A stretch of DNA of 19,777 bases from an uncultured Collinsella sp. (GCA_902468695.1 CABQZS010000007.1:1-19777); one strand, 5' to 3'. Shown: positions 5,256-13,638, counted from the stretch's first letter. The notes: generated by a model from the sequence alone, not told the origin. Program-made: numbers and translations.

Positions 5256-7031
5256 ATGGAGCAACTCATCGCCACCATCGAAAAAGGCCAGCCCTTTTTC
5301 AACGCGATCGCCCGCAACAAGTACCTCAAGGCGATCCGCGACGGCTTTATCTCCGTCATCCCCATCATCATCTTCTCGTCCATCTTCTGCCTGGTAGCCT
5401 CGGTCCCCAACATCTGGGGTTTCTACTGGCCCGATGACATCAACAACGCCCTGTGGAAGTGCTACAACTACTCCATGGGCATCCTGGCCATCGCCTGCGC
5501 CGCCACCACGGCCAAGCACTTCGCCGACGCTCAGAACCGCGACCTGCCCAAGAACAACCAGATCAACTTCATCTCGTGCATGTGCGCGGCCATCATCGGC
5601 TTCTTGCTCCTTTCGAGCGACACCATCGCCACGGACGCCGCCAGCGGCTTCAACACCACCTACCTTGGTTCCAAGGGCCTGCTGACCGCTTTCATCGCTG
5701 CGTTTGTGACCGGCATCATCTACAAGTTCTTCATTAAGCGCAACATCACCGTCAAGATGCCCGAGCAGGTTCCGCCCAACATTTCGCAGACCTTTAAGGA
5801 CATCATCCCCTTCTCCGTTTGCATCACCGTCTTTTGGGTGTTTGACATCGTCTTCCGCGCTGCTTTTGGCTTCTGCTTTGCCCAGGGCGTCATCCAGGTG
5901 TTCCAGCCCCTGTTCACCGCTGCCGACGGCTACATCGGCCTCGCTGTGATCTACGGCGCCATGAGCCTGTTCTGGTTCGTCGGCGTCCACGGCCCCTCGA
6001 TCGTCGAGCCCGCCATCGCTGCCGCTCTCGTTGCCAATATGACCGACAACCTGGCTGCGTTCCAGGCCGGTCAGCACGCTTCCGCTGTCCTGACCCAGGG
6101 TGCCCAGTACTTCGTCGTCTGCATGGGCGGTACCGGCGCCACCCTCGTCCTGGTCTTTATGTTCTGCTTCCTGGCCAAGTCCCAGGAGATGCGCGCCGTC
6201 GGTAAGGCCGCCATCGTCCCCGTCTGCTTTGCCGTCAACGAGCCGCTGCTGTTCGCCGCACCCATCGTGCTCAACCCCGTCTTCTTTGTCCCGTTTGTCT
6301 TTGCCCCGATCGCCAACATCTGGATCCTCAAGATCTTTATCGACTTCTTGGGCATGAACGGCTTTATGTACACCCTGCCCTGGACCGTCCCCGGCCCCAT
6401 CGGCACCATCATGGGCCTGGGCTTCCAGCCGCTCGCCTTTGTGATGCTCGCCCTTATCCTGGTCGTCGACTTCGTTCTGTACTACCCGTTCTTCCGTGCC
6501 TATGACGCCCAGAAGTGCGCCGAGGAAGCCGAGATCTCCCAGGAGGAGCTCGCCGCCAAGAACGCCGAGAAAGCCGCCAAACTCAACGACGCCTTCCAGG
6601 GCAAGGCTGACGCCAAGAGCGTTGCCGCCGGCGCTGCTGCCGAGGCCGTGAAGGCCGACGCCCCCGCCGCCTCCGCAGCACCCGCTGCCGAGGCAACGAC
6701 CACCAGCGACCTCAACGGCAAGCGCGTGCTCGTGCTCTGCCAGGGCGGCGGTACCTCGGGCCTGCTCGCCAACGCGCTGGCCAAGGCCGCCAAAGAGCGC
6801 GGCATCAATCTTGAGACCGCTGCCGAGGCCTATGGCAACCACGTTGACATGCTCCCCGACTTTGACCTGGTCGTCTTGGCCCCGCAGGCCGCCAGCTACC
6901 TGGCCGACCTGCAGAAAGACTGCGAGCGCGTGGGCAACAAGTGCGTCGCCTGCCGCGGTAAGCAGTACATCGAGCTCTCCCAGAACGGCGACAAGTCTCT
7001 CGCCTTCGTGAGTGAACAGCTCTCTAAGTAA
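5256..7031 (+). CDS. lacE: PTS lactose-type EIICB transporter, module 1
   Basis: This 591-aa permease imports and phosphorylates a beta-galactoside at C6. The membrane EIIC domain (about 1-420) has many hydrophobic segments and the family motifs GVHGPSIVEP (His245) and VNEPLLF (Glu329), which line the sugar site. An Ala/Glu/Lys-rich linker (about 420-485) joins it to the cytoplasmic EIIB domain, whose phospho-cysteine is Cys495 in VLVLCQGGGTSG. The EIIB part (MLPDFDLVVLAPQ) resembles staphylococcal LacE more than the EIIB domains of modules 2 and 3. TTAGGAG precedes the ATG. It is followed by LacG after 66 bp. Phosphate must come from LacF, because no EIIA domain is fused. Lactose is the likely but unproven substrate. 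Confidence 0.93.
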   Translation: MEQLIATIEKGQPFFNAIARNKYLKAIRDGFISVIPIIIFSSIFCLVASVPNIWGFYWPDDINNALWKCYNYSMGILAIACAATTAKHFADAQNRDLPKNNQINFISCMCAAIIGFLLLSSDTIATDAASGFNTTYLGSKGLLTAFIAAFVTGIIYKFFIKRNITVKMPEQVPPNISQTFKDIIPFSVCITVFWVFDIVFRAAFGFCFAQGVIQVFQPLFTAADGYIGLAVIYGAMSLFWFVGVHGPSIVEPAIAAALVANMTDNLAAFQAGQHASAVLTQGAQYFVVCMGGTGATLVLVFMFCFLAKSQEMRAVGKAAIVPVCFAVNEPLLFAAPIVLNPVFFVPFVFAPIANIWILKIFIDFLGMNGFMYTLPWTVPGPIGTIMGLGFQPLAFVMLALILVVDFVLYYPFFRAYDAQKCAEEAEISQEELAAKNAEKAAKLNDAFQGKADAKSVAAGAAAEAVKADAPAASAAPAAEATTTSDLNGKRVLVLCQGGGTSGLLANALAKAAKERGINLETAAEAYGNHVDMLPDFDLVVLAPQAASYLADLQKDCERVGNKCVACRGKQYIELSQNGDKSLAFVSEQLSK

Positions 7032-7040
7032 GTAACGCTC

Positions 7041-7074
7041 AGGGCCAGCCGACCATCCAAGACCGGCTGGCCCT
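7041..7074 (+). terminator. Intercistronic hairpin between EIICB and LacG, module 1
   Basis: Perfect 11-bp arms AGGGCCAGCCG and CGGCTGGCCCT are followed only by TCGATTT. With no good U-tract, and lacG starting 24 bp later, this is better read as a partial terminator or an mRNA-processing or stability element. Confidence 0.55.
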
Positions 7075-7097
7075 TCGATTTAGACGATTGGATCATC

Positions 7098-8537
7098 ATG
7101 TCCGTTAACCCTGTTAGCGTCACCAACCCGCCCGCGCAGTTTCCCGAGGACTTTGTCTTTGGCGGCGCCACTGCTGCCTACCAGGTAGAGGGCGAGACCC
7201 GTACCCACGGTAAGGGCAAGGTCGCCTGGGACGACTTCCTGGAGGCCCAGGGCCGCTTCTCCCCCGATCCCGCTTCGGACTTCTACAACCAGTACCCCGT
7301 CGATCTGGAGCTGTGCGAGGAGTTTGGCATCAACGGCATTCGCCTCTCCATCGCCTGGAGCCGCATCTTCCCCAACGGCACCGGCGAAATCAACCCCGAG
7401 GGCGTCCAGTTCTACCACGATCTCTTCGCCGAGTGCCACAAGCACCACGTTGAGCCGTTCGTCACGCTGCATCACTTTGACACGCCGCTTCCCCTCTTTG
7501 AGAAGGGCGACTTCCTCAACCGCGAGACCATCGACGCCTTTGTGGACTTTGCCACCTTCTGCTTTAAGGAGTACGCCGACCAGGTGACCTACTGGTTCAC
7601 CTTTAACGAGATCTGGGCCGACGCCTCCAACACCTACATCGAGGGCACCTTCCCCGGTGGCGTCAAGGCGCATCTGGCCGAGGCCTTCCAGTGCGAGCAC
7701 AACATGATGCTCGCCCACGCCAAGGCCGTGCTGGCCTTCCACAACGGCGGCTTTAAGGGCAAAATCGGCGTCATCCAGTCGCTGGAGTTTAAGTACCCGC
7801 TCAACGAGAACGACCCCGCCGACATCAAAGCCGCCAACAACGAGCACGTGCTGCAAAACCAGTTTTTGCTCGACGCGACGTTCCGCGGCGAGTATGCCCC
7901 CGACACCCTCGAGTGCGCCAACCGCCTGGCTGCCGTCTCGGGCGGCACCATCGAGATCTTGGACGAGGACCTCGAGATTATGCGCGAGGCAGCGCTCTAC
8001 AACGACTACCTGGGCGTTAACAACTATCAGTGCCGTTTTTTGAAGGCTTACGATGGCGAGAACGACCTGCACCACAACGGTACGGGCGAGAAGGGCACCG
8101 GTCGCTGGCGCGTCAAGGGCATTGGCGAGCATGTGAACAAGCCCGGCATCCCCACCACCGACTGGGACTGGATCATCTATCCCGAGGGTCTGTTCGATCT
8201 GCTCGTCTACATTAAGCAGCGCTACCCCAACTACAAGCAGATCTTCATCACCGAGAACGGCATGGGCTACAAGGACCCCTACAAGAACGGTTTTGTGGAC
8301 GACCAGCCGCGCATCGACTACATCGAGCAGCACCTGCGTTGGCTGCTCAAGGCCATGGAGGTGGGCGTCAACGTGGGCGGCTACTTCCTGTGGAGCCTGC
8401 AGGATCAGTTCTCCTGGACCAATGGCTACAACAAGCGTTACGGCTTCTTCTACGTTGACTTTGAAACCCAGAAGCGCACGCCCAAGGCAAGCGCATACTG
8501 GTATAAGCACGTGGCGCAGACCCGTCGTCTGGACTAG
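7098..8537 (+). CDS. lacG: 6-phospho-beta-galactosidase (GH1), module 1
   Basis: This cytoplasmic enzyme hydrolyses the imported phospho-beta-galactoside to galactose-6-phosphate plus the aglycone sugar. The 479-aa GH1 barrel shows the N-terminal FVFGGATAAYQVEG, the acid/base Glu171 in TFNEI, and the nucleophile Glu386 in ITENGMG. The phosphate-binding loop carries Ser439, Lys446 and Tyr448 in SWTNGYNKRYG. Trp440 in that loop is typical of 6-phospho-beta-galactosidases; 6-phospho-beta-glucosidases usually have a smaller residue there. The product also resembles lactococcal LacG throughout. The ribosome binding site is weak (TTGGATC), so expression may depend on the upstream EIICB gene. The transcript ends at a strong terminator. 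Confidence 0.95.
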   Translation: MSVNPVSVTNPPAQFPEDFVFGGATAAYQVEGETRTHGKGKVAWDDFLEAQGRFSPDPASDFYNQYPVDLELCEEFGINGIRLSIAWSRIFPNGTGEINPEGVQFYHDLFAECHKHHVEPFVTLHHFDTPLPLFEKGDFLNRETIDAFVDFATFCFKEYADQVTYWFTFNEIWADASNTYIEGTFPGGVKAHLAEAFQCEHNMMLAHAKAVLAFHNGGFKGKIGVIQSLEFKYPLNENDPADIKAANNEHVLQNQFLLDATFRGEYAPDTLECANRLAAVSGGTIEILDEDLEIMREAALYNDYLGVNNYQCRFLKAYDGENDLHHNGTGEKGTGRWRVKGIGEHVNKPGIPTTDWDWIIYPEGLFDLLVYIKQRYPNYKQIFITENGMGYKDPYKNGFVDDQPRIDYIEQHLRWLLKAMEVGVNVGGYFLWSLQDQFSWTNGYNKRYGFFYVDFETQKRTPKASAYWYKHVAQTRRLD

Positions 8538-8582
8538 TGGCTGGCGGGGTTGCCCGCTCACACAACCTGTCCCCATTTCTCA

Positions 8583-8633
8583 GCCGGGGGCGGCACGTCA
8601 CACGGCGCGCCGCCCCCGGTCTTTTTGTTTTTG
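8583..8633 (+). terminator. Intrinsic terminator of module 1 operon
   Basis: Twelve-base arms GCCGGGGGCGGC (8583-8594) and GCCGCCCCCGGT (8609-8620) are followed directly by CTTTTTGTTTTT. This is a strong Rho-independent terminator 45 bp after the lacG stop. Confidence 0.9.
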
Positions 8634-8652
8634 GGCTGGTCGGGAGCCGTTT

Positions 8653-8709
8653 GTCTCGATCTGTAACATCTAGCCGAGTTTTTTGGTCCTAGCTGTTACA
8701 GATTGAGAC
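8653..8709. repeat. 57-bp hairpin repeat, copy 1 (type A)
   Basis: Sixteen-base arms, roughly GTCTCGATCTGTAACA and its complement, match at 15 of 16 positions, and the mismatch is a G:T pair. They enclose a 25-nt T-rich loop starting TCTAGCCGAG. It lies in the convergent gap between lacG and the module 2 repressor. Four more copies of identical length occur in the window. Confidence 0.8.
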
Positions 8710-8733
8710 GAACAGGATTGCTCTTTCCGAAGA

Positions 8734-8790
8734 ATCTAAATCTGTAACACGTAGCCCGCTTTTGACCGTCTACCTGTTACAAATCGAGAC
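8734..8790. repeat. 57-bp hairpin repeat, copy 2 (type B)
   Basis: The layout is as in copy 1, but the loop starts CGTAGCCC and reads CTTTTGACCGTCTA, matching copy 5. It begins 81 bp after copy 1. The A-then-B tandem is repeated at 18392-18528. Confidence 0.75.
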
Positions 8791-8804
8791 AAACGGAGTA
8801 GGAC

Positions 8805-9833
8805 CTAACCCCGTATGTCCCTAACAGTCGAGCGTTCGACCAGCGTACTCGGCACATGAATCGCCTCGATAGACGAGCTCTCTCCAATCGCCGCCTCAAA
8901 CGCAAGCTTACCGACACCGCGCAAATCAAATCGCAGCGTCGTCAGCCGATTGTGAGGAACAAGTCCCTCGAGTGCGTCGTCGATACCAACCACGCTCACG
9001 TCGTCGGGCACGGACAGGCCCGCGTTCTCGAGCGCGGCGATAACACCCAGCGCCATCTGGTCATTTGCCGCAAGCACGGCAGTCGGCGCCTGCGACCCGC
9101 CGGCAAGCACCTCGGCCGCAATCCGCTCGCCCATGGCGTACCCACTGTCCGCACTCCAATCGCCACGCAGCATCGGAGCGGCATCGACATGAGCACGACC
9201 CAGCGTATCGCGCCAACCGGCCTCACGAAAACGCGAGGAAATCGAGTTTTCCGGACCCGCCACAAACCGCATATTCGAGTGGCCATGTTCCAGCAGATAA
9301 TTGGTCAACAGCTCGCACGAACCATACTGGTCGGAGTCGATCGTCGTGCAGCGCGGATGCGCATACATGGACAGGATGACCGTTCGCACTCCCGGCTGGG
9401 GAACAAACTCCTCAAAATCGGGAGCCATGCGGTTCATGTTGAGAATCATGCCGTCGACGGGTCGCTCGACCATGCGGCGCGAGGCATCGGCAAGTGCATA
9501 GGGCTTGTCGCCGCCCATCTCGATCATAGTGACGGCAAAATCGTGCTCGCGCGCCGCTTGCATGATACCCTTGAGCGTCGCCAGGTTACCGACACGTGTG
9601 ATGTTGTACATGCACAGGCCAATAGAACGATACGACCCGCCGCGCAACGCCGTTCCAGCAAAATTGGGACGAAAGCCCAGCTCTTCCATGGCGGCCAGCA
9701 CACGCTTGCGCGTCTTTTCCGTCACGTTGGGCATACCGTTGACCACGCGAGACACAGTCTGGCGGCTCACGCCAGCGAGCGCCGCAACCTCTGCCGCGCT
9801 CGCCGAACGACCATTCCTTGTCTGCTGAGCCAT
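8805..9833 (-). CDS. LacI-family transcriptional repressor, module 2
   Basis: This 342-aa repressor is paralogous to the module 1 and 3 regulators. It has a helix-turn-helix at about residues 13-32 (AEVAALAGVSRQTVSR, specificity pair Arg-Gln), the hinge RPNFAGTALRGG, and an effector domain with AANDQMALG and DVSVVGIDDA. I chose the ATG at 9833 because it gives the family's short N-terminus. An ATG at 9890 adds 19 residues without a ribosome binding site and would put the start codon against a probable operator; a GTG at 9842 is also possible. It is divergent from the LacG-EIICB pair of module 2, its presumed target, and the site at 9894-9911 suggests autoregulation. Confidence 0.9.
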   Translation of the reverse strand: MAQQTRNGRSASAAEVAALAGVSRQTVSRVVNGMPNVTEKTRKRVLAAMEELGFRPNFAGTALRGGSYRSIGLCMYNITRVGNLATLKGIMQAAREHDFAVTMIEMGGDKPYALADASRRMVERPVDGMILNMNRMAPDFEEFVPQPGVRTVILSMYAHPRCTTIDSDQYGSCELLTNYLLEHGHSNMRFVAGPENSISSRFREAGWRDTLGRAHVDAAPMLRGDWSADSGYAMGERIAAEVLAGGSQAPTAVLAANDQMALGVIAALENAGLSVPDDVSVVGIDDALEGLVPHNRLTTLRFDLRGVGKLAFEAAIGESSSIEAIHVPSTLVERSTVRDIRG

Positions 9834-9893
9834 GCCTTCCACGCCAACCTGCTTCCCAACTATTCCCCGCGCCCATGGCGCATCGTACATACA

Positions 9894-9911
9894 TTGATAA
9901 CGTGCTCATGA
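9894..9911 (+). promoter_or_regulatory. LacI-type operator-like site next to the module 2 repressor
   Basis: TTGATAACGTGCTCATGA shares the 11-base core AACGTGCTCAT with the operator at 10025-10042. It lies about 60 bp upstream of the preferred repressor start and fits an autoregulatory site. Confidence 0.5.
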
Positions 9912-9976
9912 TACCCGAGCCATATACCACAACATGAAAACTTCTGTCAATCAAAACCGCTTACCGAACAAATACA

Positions 9977-9987
9977 ACCGTTCACGG
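9977..9987 (+). promoter_or_regulatory. Recurrent motif ACCGTTCACGG (copy 4)
   Basis: This has the same 11 bases as at 1915-1925 and is again preceded by GAACAAATAC. It lies between the repressor-side and lacG-side operators of module 2. Confidence 0.5.
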
Positions 9988-10024
9988 CTGTTTGAAGTTG
10001 TTTTGTTTCTATACATCCCAGCCG

Positions 10025-10042
10025 GATGTTAACGTGCTCATT
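10025..10042 (+). promoter_or_regulatory. LacI-type operator O1, module 2
   Basis: GATGTTAACGTGCTCATT starts 22 bp before a second copy, so both lie on the same DNA face. The ends and ACGT centre resemble the module 1 operators, but the right inner half (GTGCTC) differs. Confidence 0.6.
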
Positions 10043-10046
10043 GTCA

Positions 10047-10064
10047 AATGTTCACGTGCTCATT
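10047..10064 (+). promoter_or_regulatory. LacI-type operator O2, module 2
   Basis: AATGTTCACGTGCTCATT has a CACGTG centre and AATG/CATT ends. With O1 it makes a tandem pair about 115-150 bp upstream of lacG of module 2. Confidence 0.65.
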
Positions 10065-10147
10065 TTGGTTCTAATCATTTTAAGATAGTGTTTATCGGGC
10101 TTTTTCACCGCTAAACGCTAACCAGGGAGCCTCCTGAGCGCAAACGC

Positions 10148-10160
10148 ACAATATCGAACA
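10148..10160 (-). promoter_or_regulatory. Partial TGTTCGATATTGT site before module 2 lacG
   Basis: These 13 bases are identical to the first 13 of the lacF upstream operator (3847-3862, read on the minus strand). The site is only 17 bp from the lacG start codon, where bound protein would block transcription or early elongation. The second TGTTCA unit is not conserved. Confidence 0.4.
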
Positions 10161-10177
10161 GCGAGACGAGAGGGTGT

Positions 10178-11626
10178 ATGCATATGTCTTTGCTAAACCG
10201 CGTACAGCAGCTGCCGAAGGGCTTTGTTTGGGGCGCCGCAACCGCCGCGTACCAAACGGAAGGTTCCACGAAGGTGGCAGGCAAGGGTAAGACCATGTGG
10301 GACGATTACCTTGTCGCCCAGGGTCGCTTTTTGCCCGACCCGGCCAGTGATTTCTACAACCGCTACGAGGAGGATATCCGCCTTTCTGCCGAGCATGGAC
10401 TCAACGCCATCCGTGTGTCCATCGCCTGGACCCGCATCTTCCCCAACGGCGACGATGCCGAGCCCCTCGCCGAGGGCGTTAAGCACTACCACGAGCTGTT
10501 CGCCTGCTGCAAAAAGTATGGCGTCGAGCCCTATGTGTCCCTGCATCACTTTGACTCCCCCGCCGCCCTGTTCAACCAGGGCGACTGGCTCAACCGCAAG
10601 ACCGTCGACGCCTATGTGCGCTATGCCGAGTTCTGCTTCCGCGAGTTCCGCGAGGTCAAGAATTGGTTCACCATCAACGAGCTCATCAGCCTCTCGCACT
10701 CCCAATACATCCAAGGCAACTTCCCGCCCAACCATCACTTTGATGTGACGAGCGGCATCCAGAGCCAGCACAACGAGCTCGTTGCCCACGCCCGCGCCGT
10801 CAACCTGTATAAGGATCTTGACGAGACCGAGCACCTGGGCGGACGCATTGGCATGGTCAACGTCCTGACGCCGGCATATCCTGCCACAGACTCGCCCGCC
10901 GACCAGCACGCCGCCGACCTGTACAACGCCTTCTACACCGACTTCATCATGGACGGCGCCTTCCTGGGTCACTACTCCGCGCGCACCCTCTCACTCATCA
11001 ACGAGATTCTGCGTGCCAACAACGCCACGCTTACGGTTGAGGACAGCGACATGGAGGAGCTCGCCAAGGCGGCGCCCCGCAACGATATGTTCGGCCTCAA
11101 CTACTATCAGTCGGCGTTTATCGCCGCCTACGATGGCGAGTCCACCAACAGCTTTAACGGCACCGGAGACAAGGGCACCTCGTGCTTTAAGTTTAAGGGC
11201 GTCGGGCAGCAGGTCGATATGCCGGGTATCCCCACCACCGACTGGGATTGGCTCATCTACCCGCAAGGCCTCTACGACACGCTCAAGCACATCAGCGCCA
11301 CCTATCCCAACCTCCCCGTCATCTATATCACCGAAAACGGCCTGGGCCACAAGGACCCCGAGCCCGACGCAAACGGCATCGTCGCCGATCCCGAGCGCAT
11401 CGACTTTGTCGACCAGCACATGGAGAAGGTGCTCCAGGCGCGTACCGAGGGCGTCGACGTCCAGGGCTACTTTATCTGGAGCCTGCAGGACCAGTTCTCG
11501 TGGGCCAATGGCTATAACAAGCGCTACGGCCTGTTCTACATCGACTTCGACACGCAAAAACGCTACATCAAGCAGTCGGCACTCTGGTACAAGGAGCTCG
11601 CCGACACTATGGCGGACGCGCAGTAG
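10178..11626 (+). CDS. lacG: 6-phospho-beta-galactosidase (GH1), module 2
   Basis: This 482-aa GH1 enzyme is the most divergent of the three. It has FVWGAATAAYQTEG near the N-terminus, acid/base Glu168 in a variant TINEL motif (the others have TFNEI), nucleophile Glu386 in ITENGLG, and the phosphate loop SWANGYNKRYG with Ser441, Trp442, Lys448 and Tyr450. Trp442 supports a phospho-galactoside over a phospho-glucoside substrate. The start could be the ATG at 10178 or at 10184; GAGAGGG suits both. Here the hydrolase precedes its transporter, the reverse of modules 1 and 3. The changed acid/base surroundings and the TKVAGKG segment suggest a different aglycone preference, which is inference. Confidence 0.93.
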   Translation: MHMSLLNRVQQLPKGFVWGAATAAYQTEGSTKVAGKGKTMWDDYLVAQGRFLPDPASDFYNRYEEDIRLSAEHGLNAIRVSIAWTRIFPNGDDAEPLAEGVKHYHELFACCKKYGVEPYVSLHHFDSPAALFNQGDWLNRKTVDAYVRYAEFCFREFREVKNWFTINELISLSHSQYIQGNFPPNHHFDVTSGIQSQHNELVAHARAVNLYKDLDETEHLGGRIGMVNVLTPAYPATDSPADQHAADLYNAFYTDFIMDGAFLGHYSARTLSLINEILRANNATLTVEDSDMEELAKAAPRNDMFGLNYYQSAFIAAYDGESTNSFNGTGDKGTSCFKFKGVGQQVDMPGIPTTDWDWLIYPQGLYDTLKHISATYPNLPVIYITENGLGHKDPEPDANGIVADPERIDFVDQHMEKVLQARTEGVDVQGYFIWSLQDQFSWANGYNKRYGLFYIDFDTQKRYIKQSALWYKELADTMADAQ

Positions 11627-11650
11627 CGCATCGCCTCGCTTTCCCCCGAG

Positions 11651-11689
11651 GGGGAGCGGCCCCATGCGATACAAACCCAGCCGCTCCCC
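11651..11689 (+). terminator. Intercistronic hairpin between LacG and EIICB, module 2
   Basis: Perfect 10-bp arms GGGGAGCGGC and GCCGCTCCCC enclose a 19-nt loop and are followed by TCTCTCCCCC, not a U-tract. A partial terminator or processing site is more likely than full termination, because the transporter gene has no obvious promoter of its own in the remaining 112 bp. Confidence 0.5.
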
Positions 11690-11801
11690 TCTCTCCCCCT
11701 GGGACCGACCCCGCCTGCACCCGGGCTTTTAGCAAGCGGGAGACCATATAGGTTTTCAATGTCCATGCCATTAAGATTTCATGCAAAGAGGAGCGTGAAC
11801 T

Positions 11802-13562
11802 ATGGAATCGATCGTTAAGTTCTTGGAGAAAGGTCAGCCGTACTTCGACAAGGTCTCTAAGAACATCTACCTTCAGGCCATTAAAGACGGCTTTTTGGCA
11901 GCAATGCCCATCATCCTGTCTTCTTCTGTCTTCCTGCTTATTTCGACCCTGCCGGGCGTTGTCGCCACGGTCGGCGGCTTTACGCTGCCCGACTGGTGGA
12001 ACGTCGACGTCGTGAACTTCTGCAACAAGGTTTACAACTTCACGATGGGCGTCGTGGGCATCATGGTCGCCGGCACCACCGCAAGCGCGCTGACCGGCTC
12101 CAAGAACCGCCGCATGCCTGCCGGCAAGGCCATCAACGCCACGAGCACCATGGTCGCCGCCATGTGCGCTATGCTCATCTTGGCCGTTACCCAGACGAGT
12201 GCCAAGATCGACGGCGCCGATGTCTCGGTGTTCTTTACCGACAACATGGGCACCAAGGGCCTGCTGAGCTCCTTTGTCGCCGCATTTGCCACGGTCAACA
12301 TCTATGCCTTCTGCATTAAGCGAGACATCACCATCAAGCTGCCCAAAGAAGTCCCCGGCGCCATCGCCCAGAACTTCCGCGACATCTTCGCCTTCAGCTT
12401 CTCCATCCTGTTTGTCGCCGTCATCGACGTTATCTGCCGCACCTGCTTGGCCGTCCCGTTTGCCAACGTCATCTCCACGCTGGTGAGCCCGCTGTTCGCC
12501 GCTGCCGATTCCTACGCCGGCCTCGCCCTCATCTGGTTCATGATCCCGCTGTTCTGGTTCATGGGCATCCACGGCCCCTCGGTCGTTAAGCCTGCCCTCA
12601 ACGCCGCGCTGTTTGGCAACATCACCACCAACCTCGCCACGCTGCAGGCCGGCGGTCACCCCGCCCTCGCCCTGACCGAGAACTTCGGTAACTACATCGG
12701 CGAACTCGGCGGCACCGGCGCCACGTTCATTGTCCCGATCATCTTCCTGCTCTTTATGCGCTCCAAGCAGCTCAAGGCCGTCGGCAAAGCCTCTGTCGTA
12801 CCCGTGATGTTCGCCGTCAACGAGCCGCTGCTGTTCGCCGCGCCCATCATCCTCAACCCGTACTTCCTGATCCCGTTCCTGTTTGCCCCCGTGGCCAACG
12901 TCCTCATTGGTAAGTTCTTCATCGACTTTTTGGGCATGAACGGCTTTATCTATGCCATGCCGTGGGCACTCCCCGGACCGATCGGCACCTTCATCGACAC
13001 CAACTTCCAGCCGATCTCTCTGGTCCTGGTTGTCGTCCTGCTGGTCGTTGACTTCTTGATCTACTACCCGTTCTGCAAGGCCTACGACAACGTCCTGTGC
13101 AAGCAGGAGGCCGAGACCCTGGCCGAAGAAGAGGCCGAGGAGACCAAGACCGTCAAGACCGCTGACGCCCCCACCGTTGAGGCTCCTGTTGTCGAGACCG
13201 CTTCTGCCACTGAGGCCTCCGCAGCTCCGTCCGCCCTTAAGGGCAAGGATCTGAGGGTTCTGGTTCTGTGCGCTGGCGCCGGCACCTCTGCACTGCTCGC
13301 CAACGCGCTTAAGGAAGGCGCCGACGAGCTGGGCATCGACATTACCGCCAACGCCGGTGCCTACGGCAGTCACTACGCCATCATGGACCAGTACAACGTC
13401 ATCGTCCTGGCTCCGCAGGTTCGCACCTATTACAACGAGATGAAGGCCGACACCGACCGCTTGGGCATCACGCTGCTGTCGCCCAAGGGCAAACAGTACA
13501 TCGACCTCACTAAGGATCCCAAGGGTGCCGTCGCCTGGATCGAGGAAAACCTCGAGGCATAA
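11802..13562 (+). CDS. lacE: PTS lactose-type EIICB transporter, module 2
   Basis: This 586-aa permease has the same architecture as the module 1 protein. The EIIC membrane domain spans about 1-430 with GIHGPSVVKP (His257) and VNEPLLF (Glu341). A Glu/Thr/Ala/Val-rich linker covers about 430-480. The EIIB domain carries phospho-Cys490 in VLVLCAGAGTSALLANAL. The segments GAYGSHYAIMDQ and LAPQVRTYYNEMKADTDRLGI are shared with the module 3 transporter, so modules 2 and 3 have the closer EIIB domains. The ribosome binding site AGAGGAG supports the ATG. It follows LacG by 175 bp in the same operon and depends on LacF or another EIIA. The substrate is unknown within the beta-galactosides. Confidence 0.93.
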   Translation: MESIVKFLEKGQPYFDKVSKNIYLQAIKDGFLAAMPIILSSSVFLLISTLPGVVATVGGFTLPDWWNVDVVNFCNKVYNFTMGVVGIMVAGTTASALTGSKNRRMPAGKAINATSTMVAAMCAMLILAVTQTSAKIDGADVSVFFTDNMGTKGLLSSFVAAFATVNIYAFCIKRDITIKLPKEVPGAIAQNFRDIFAFSFSILFVAVIDVICRTCLAVPFANVISTLVSPLFAAADSYAGLALIWFMIPLFWFMGIHGPSVVKPALNAALFGNITTNLATLQAGGHPALALTENFGNYIGELGGTGATFIVPIIFLLFMRSKQLKAVGKASVVPVMFAVNEPLLFAAPIILNPYFLIPFLFAPVANVLIGKFFIDFLGMNGFIYAMPWALPGPIGTFIDTNFQPISLVLVVVLLVVDFLIYYPFCKAYDNVLCKQEAETLAEEEAEETKTVKTADAPTVEAPVVETASATEASAAPSALKGKDLRVLVLCAGAGTSALLANALKEGADELGIDITANAGAYGSHYAIMDQYNVIVLAPQVRTYYNEMKADTDRLGITLLSPKGKQYIDLTKDPKGAVAWIEENLEA

Positions 13563-13595
13563 GACGCTGACACCACCTGCCGCTCGCAGACAATA

Positions 13596-13638
13596 AATGG
13601 CCCGTGCATCGATGTGTGATGCGCGGGCCATTTTGTTT
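13596..13638 (+). terminator. Intrinsic terminator of module 2 operon
   Basis: Arms AATGGCCCGTGCATC (13596-13610) and GATGCGCGGGCCATT (13618-13632) pair apart from one T/G position and are followed by TTTTGTTT. It is a strong terminator 33 bp past the transporter stop. Confidence 0.88.

Larger units (their letters stand above)
9834..10177. promoter_or_regulatory. Divergent promoter region of module 2
   Basis: This 344-bp gap is AT-rich in 9930-10110. It holds three sites sharing the core A(A/C)CGTGCTCAT (9894-9911, 10025-10042, 10047-10064), ACCGTTCACGG (9977-9987), and TGTTCGATATTGT on the minus strand (10148-10160) close to the lacG start. No small gene is evident. Confidence 0.7.

Noticed and set aside
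10080..10135. Loose inverted repeat GTTTATCGG / CCGCTAAAC before module 2 lacG
   Set aside because: Arms are short with a bulge and the symmetry is weak. A GTTTATCGG also occurs at 14824-14832, but two copies are not enough to call a site.
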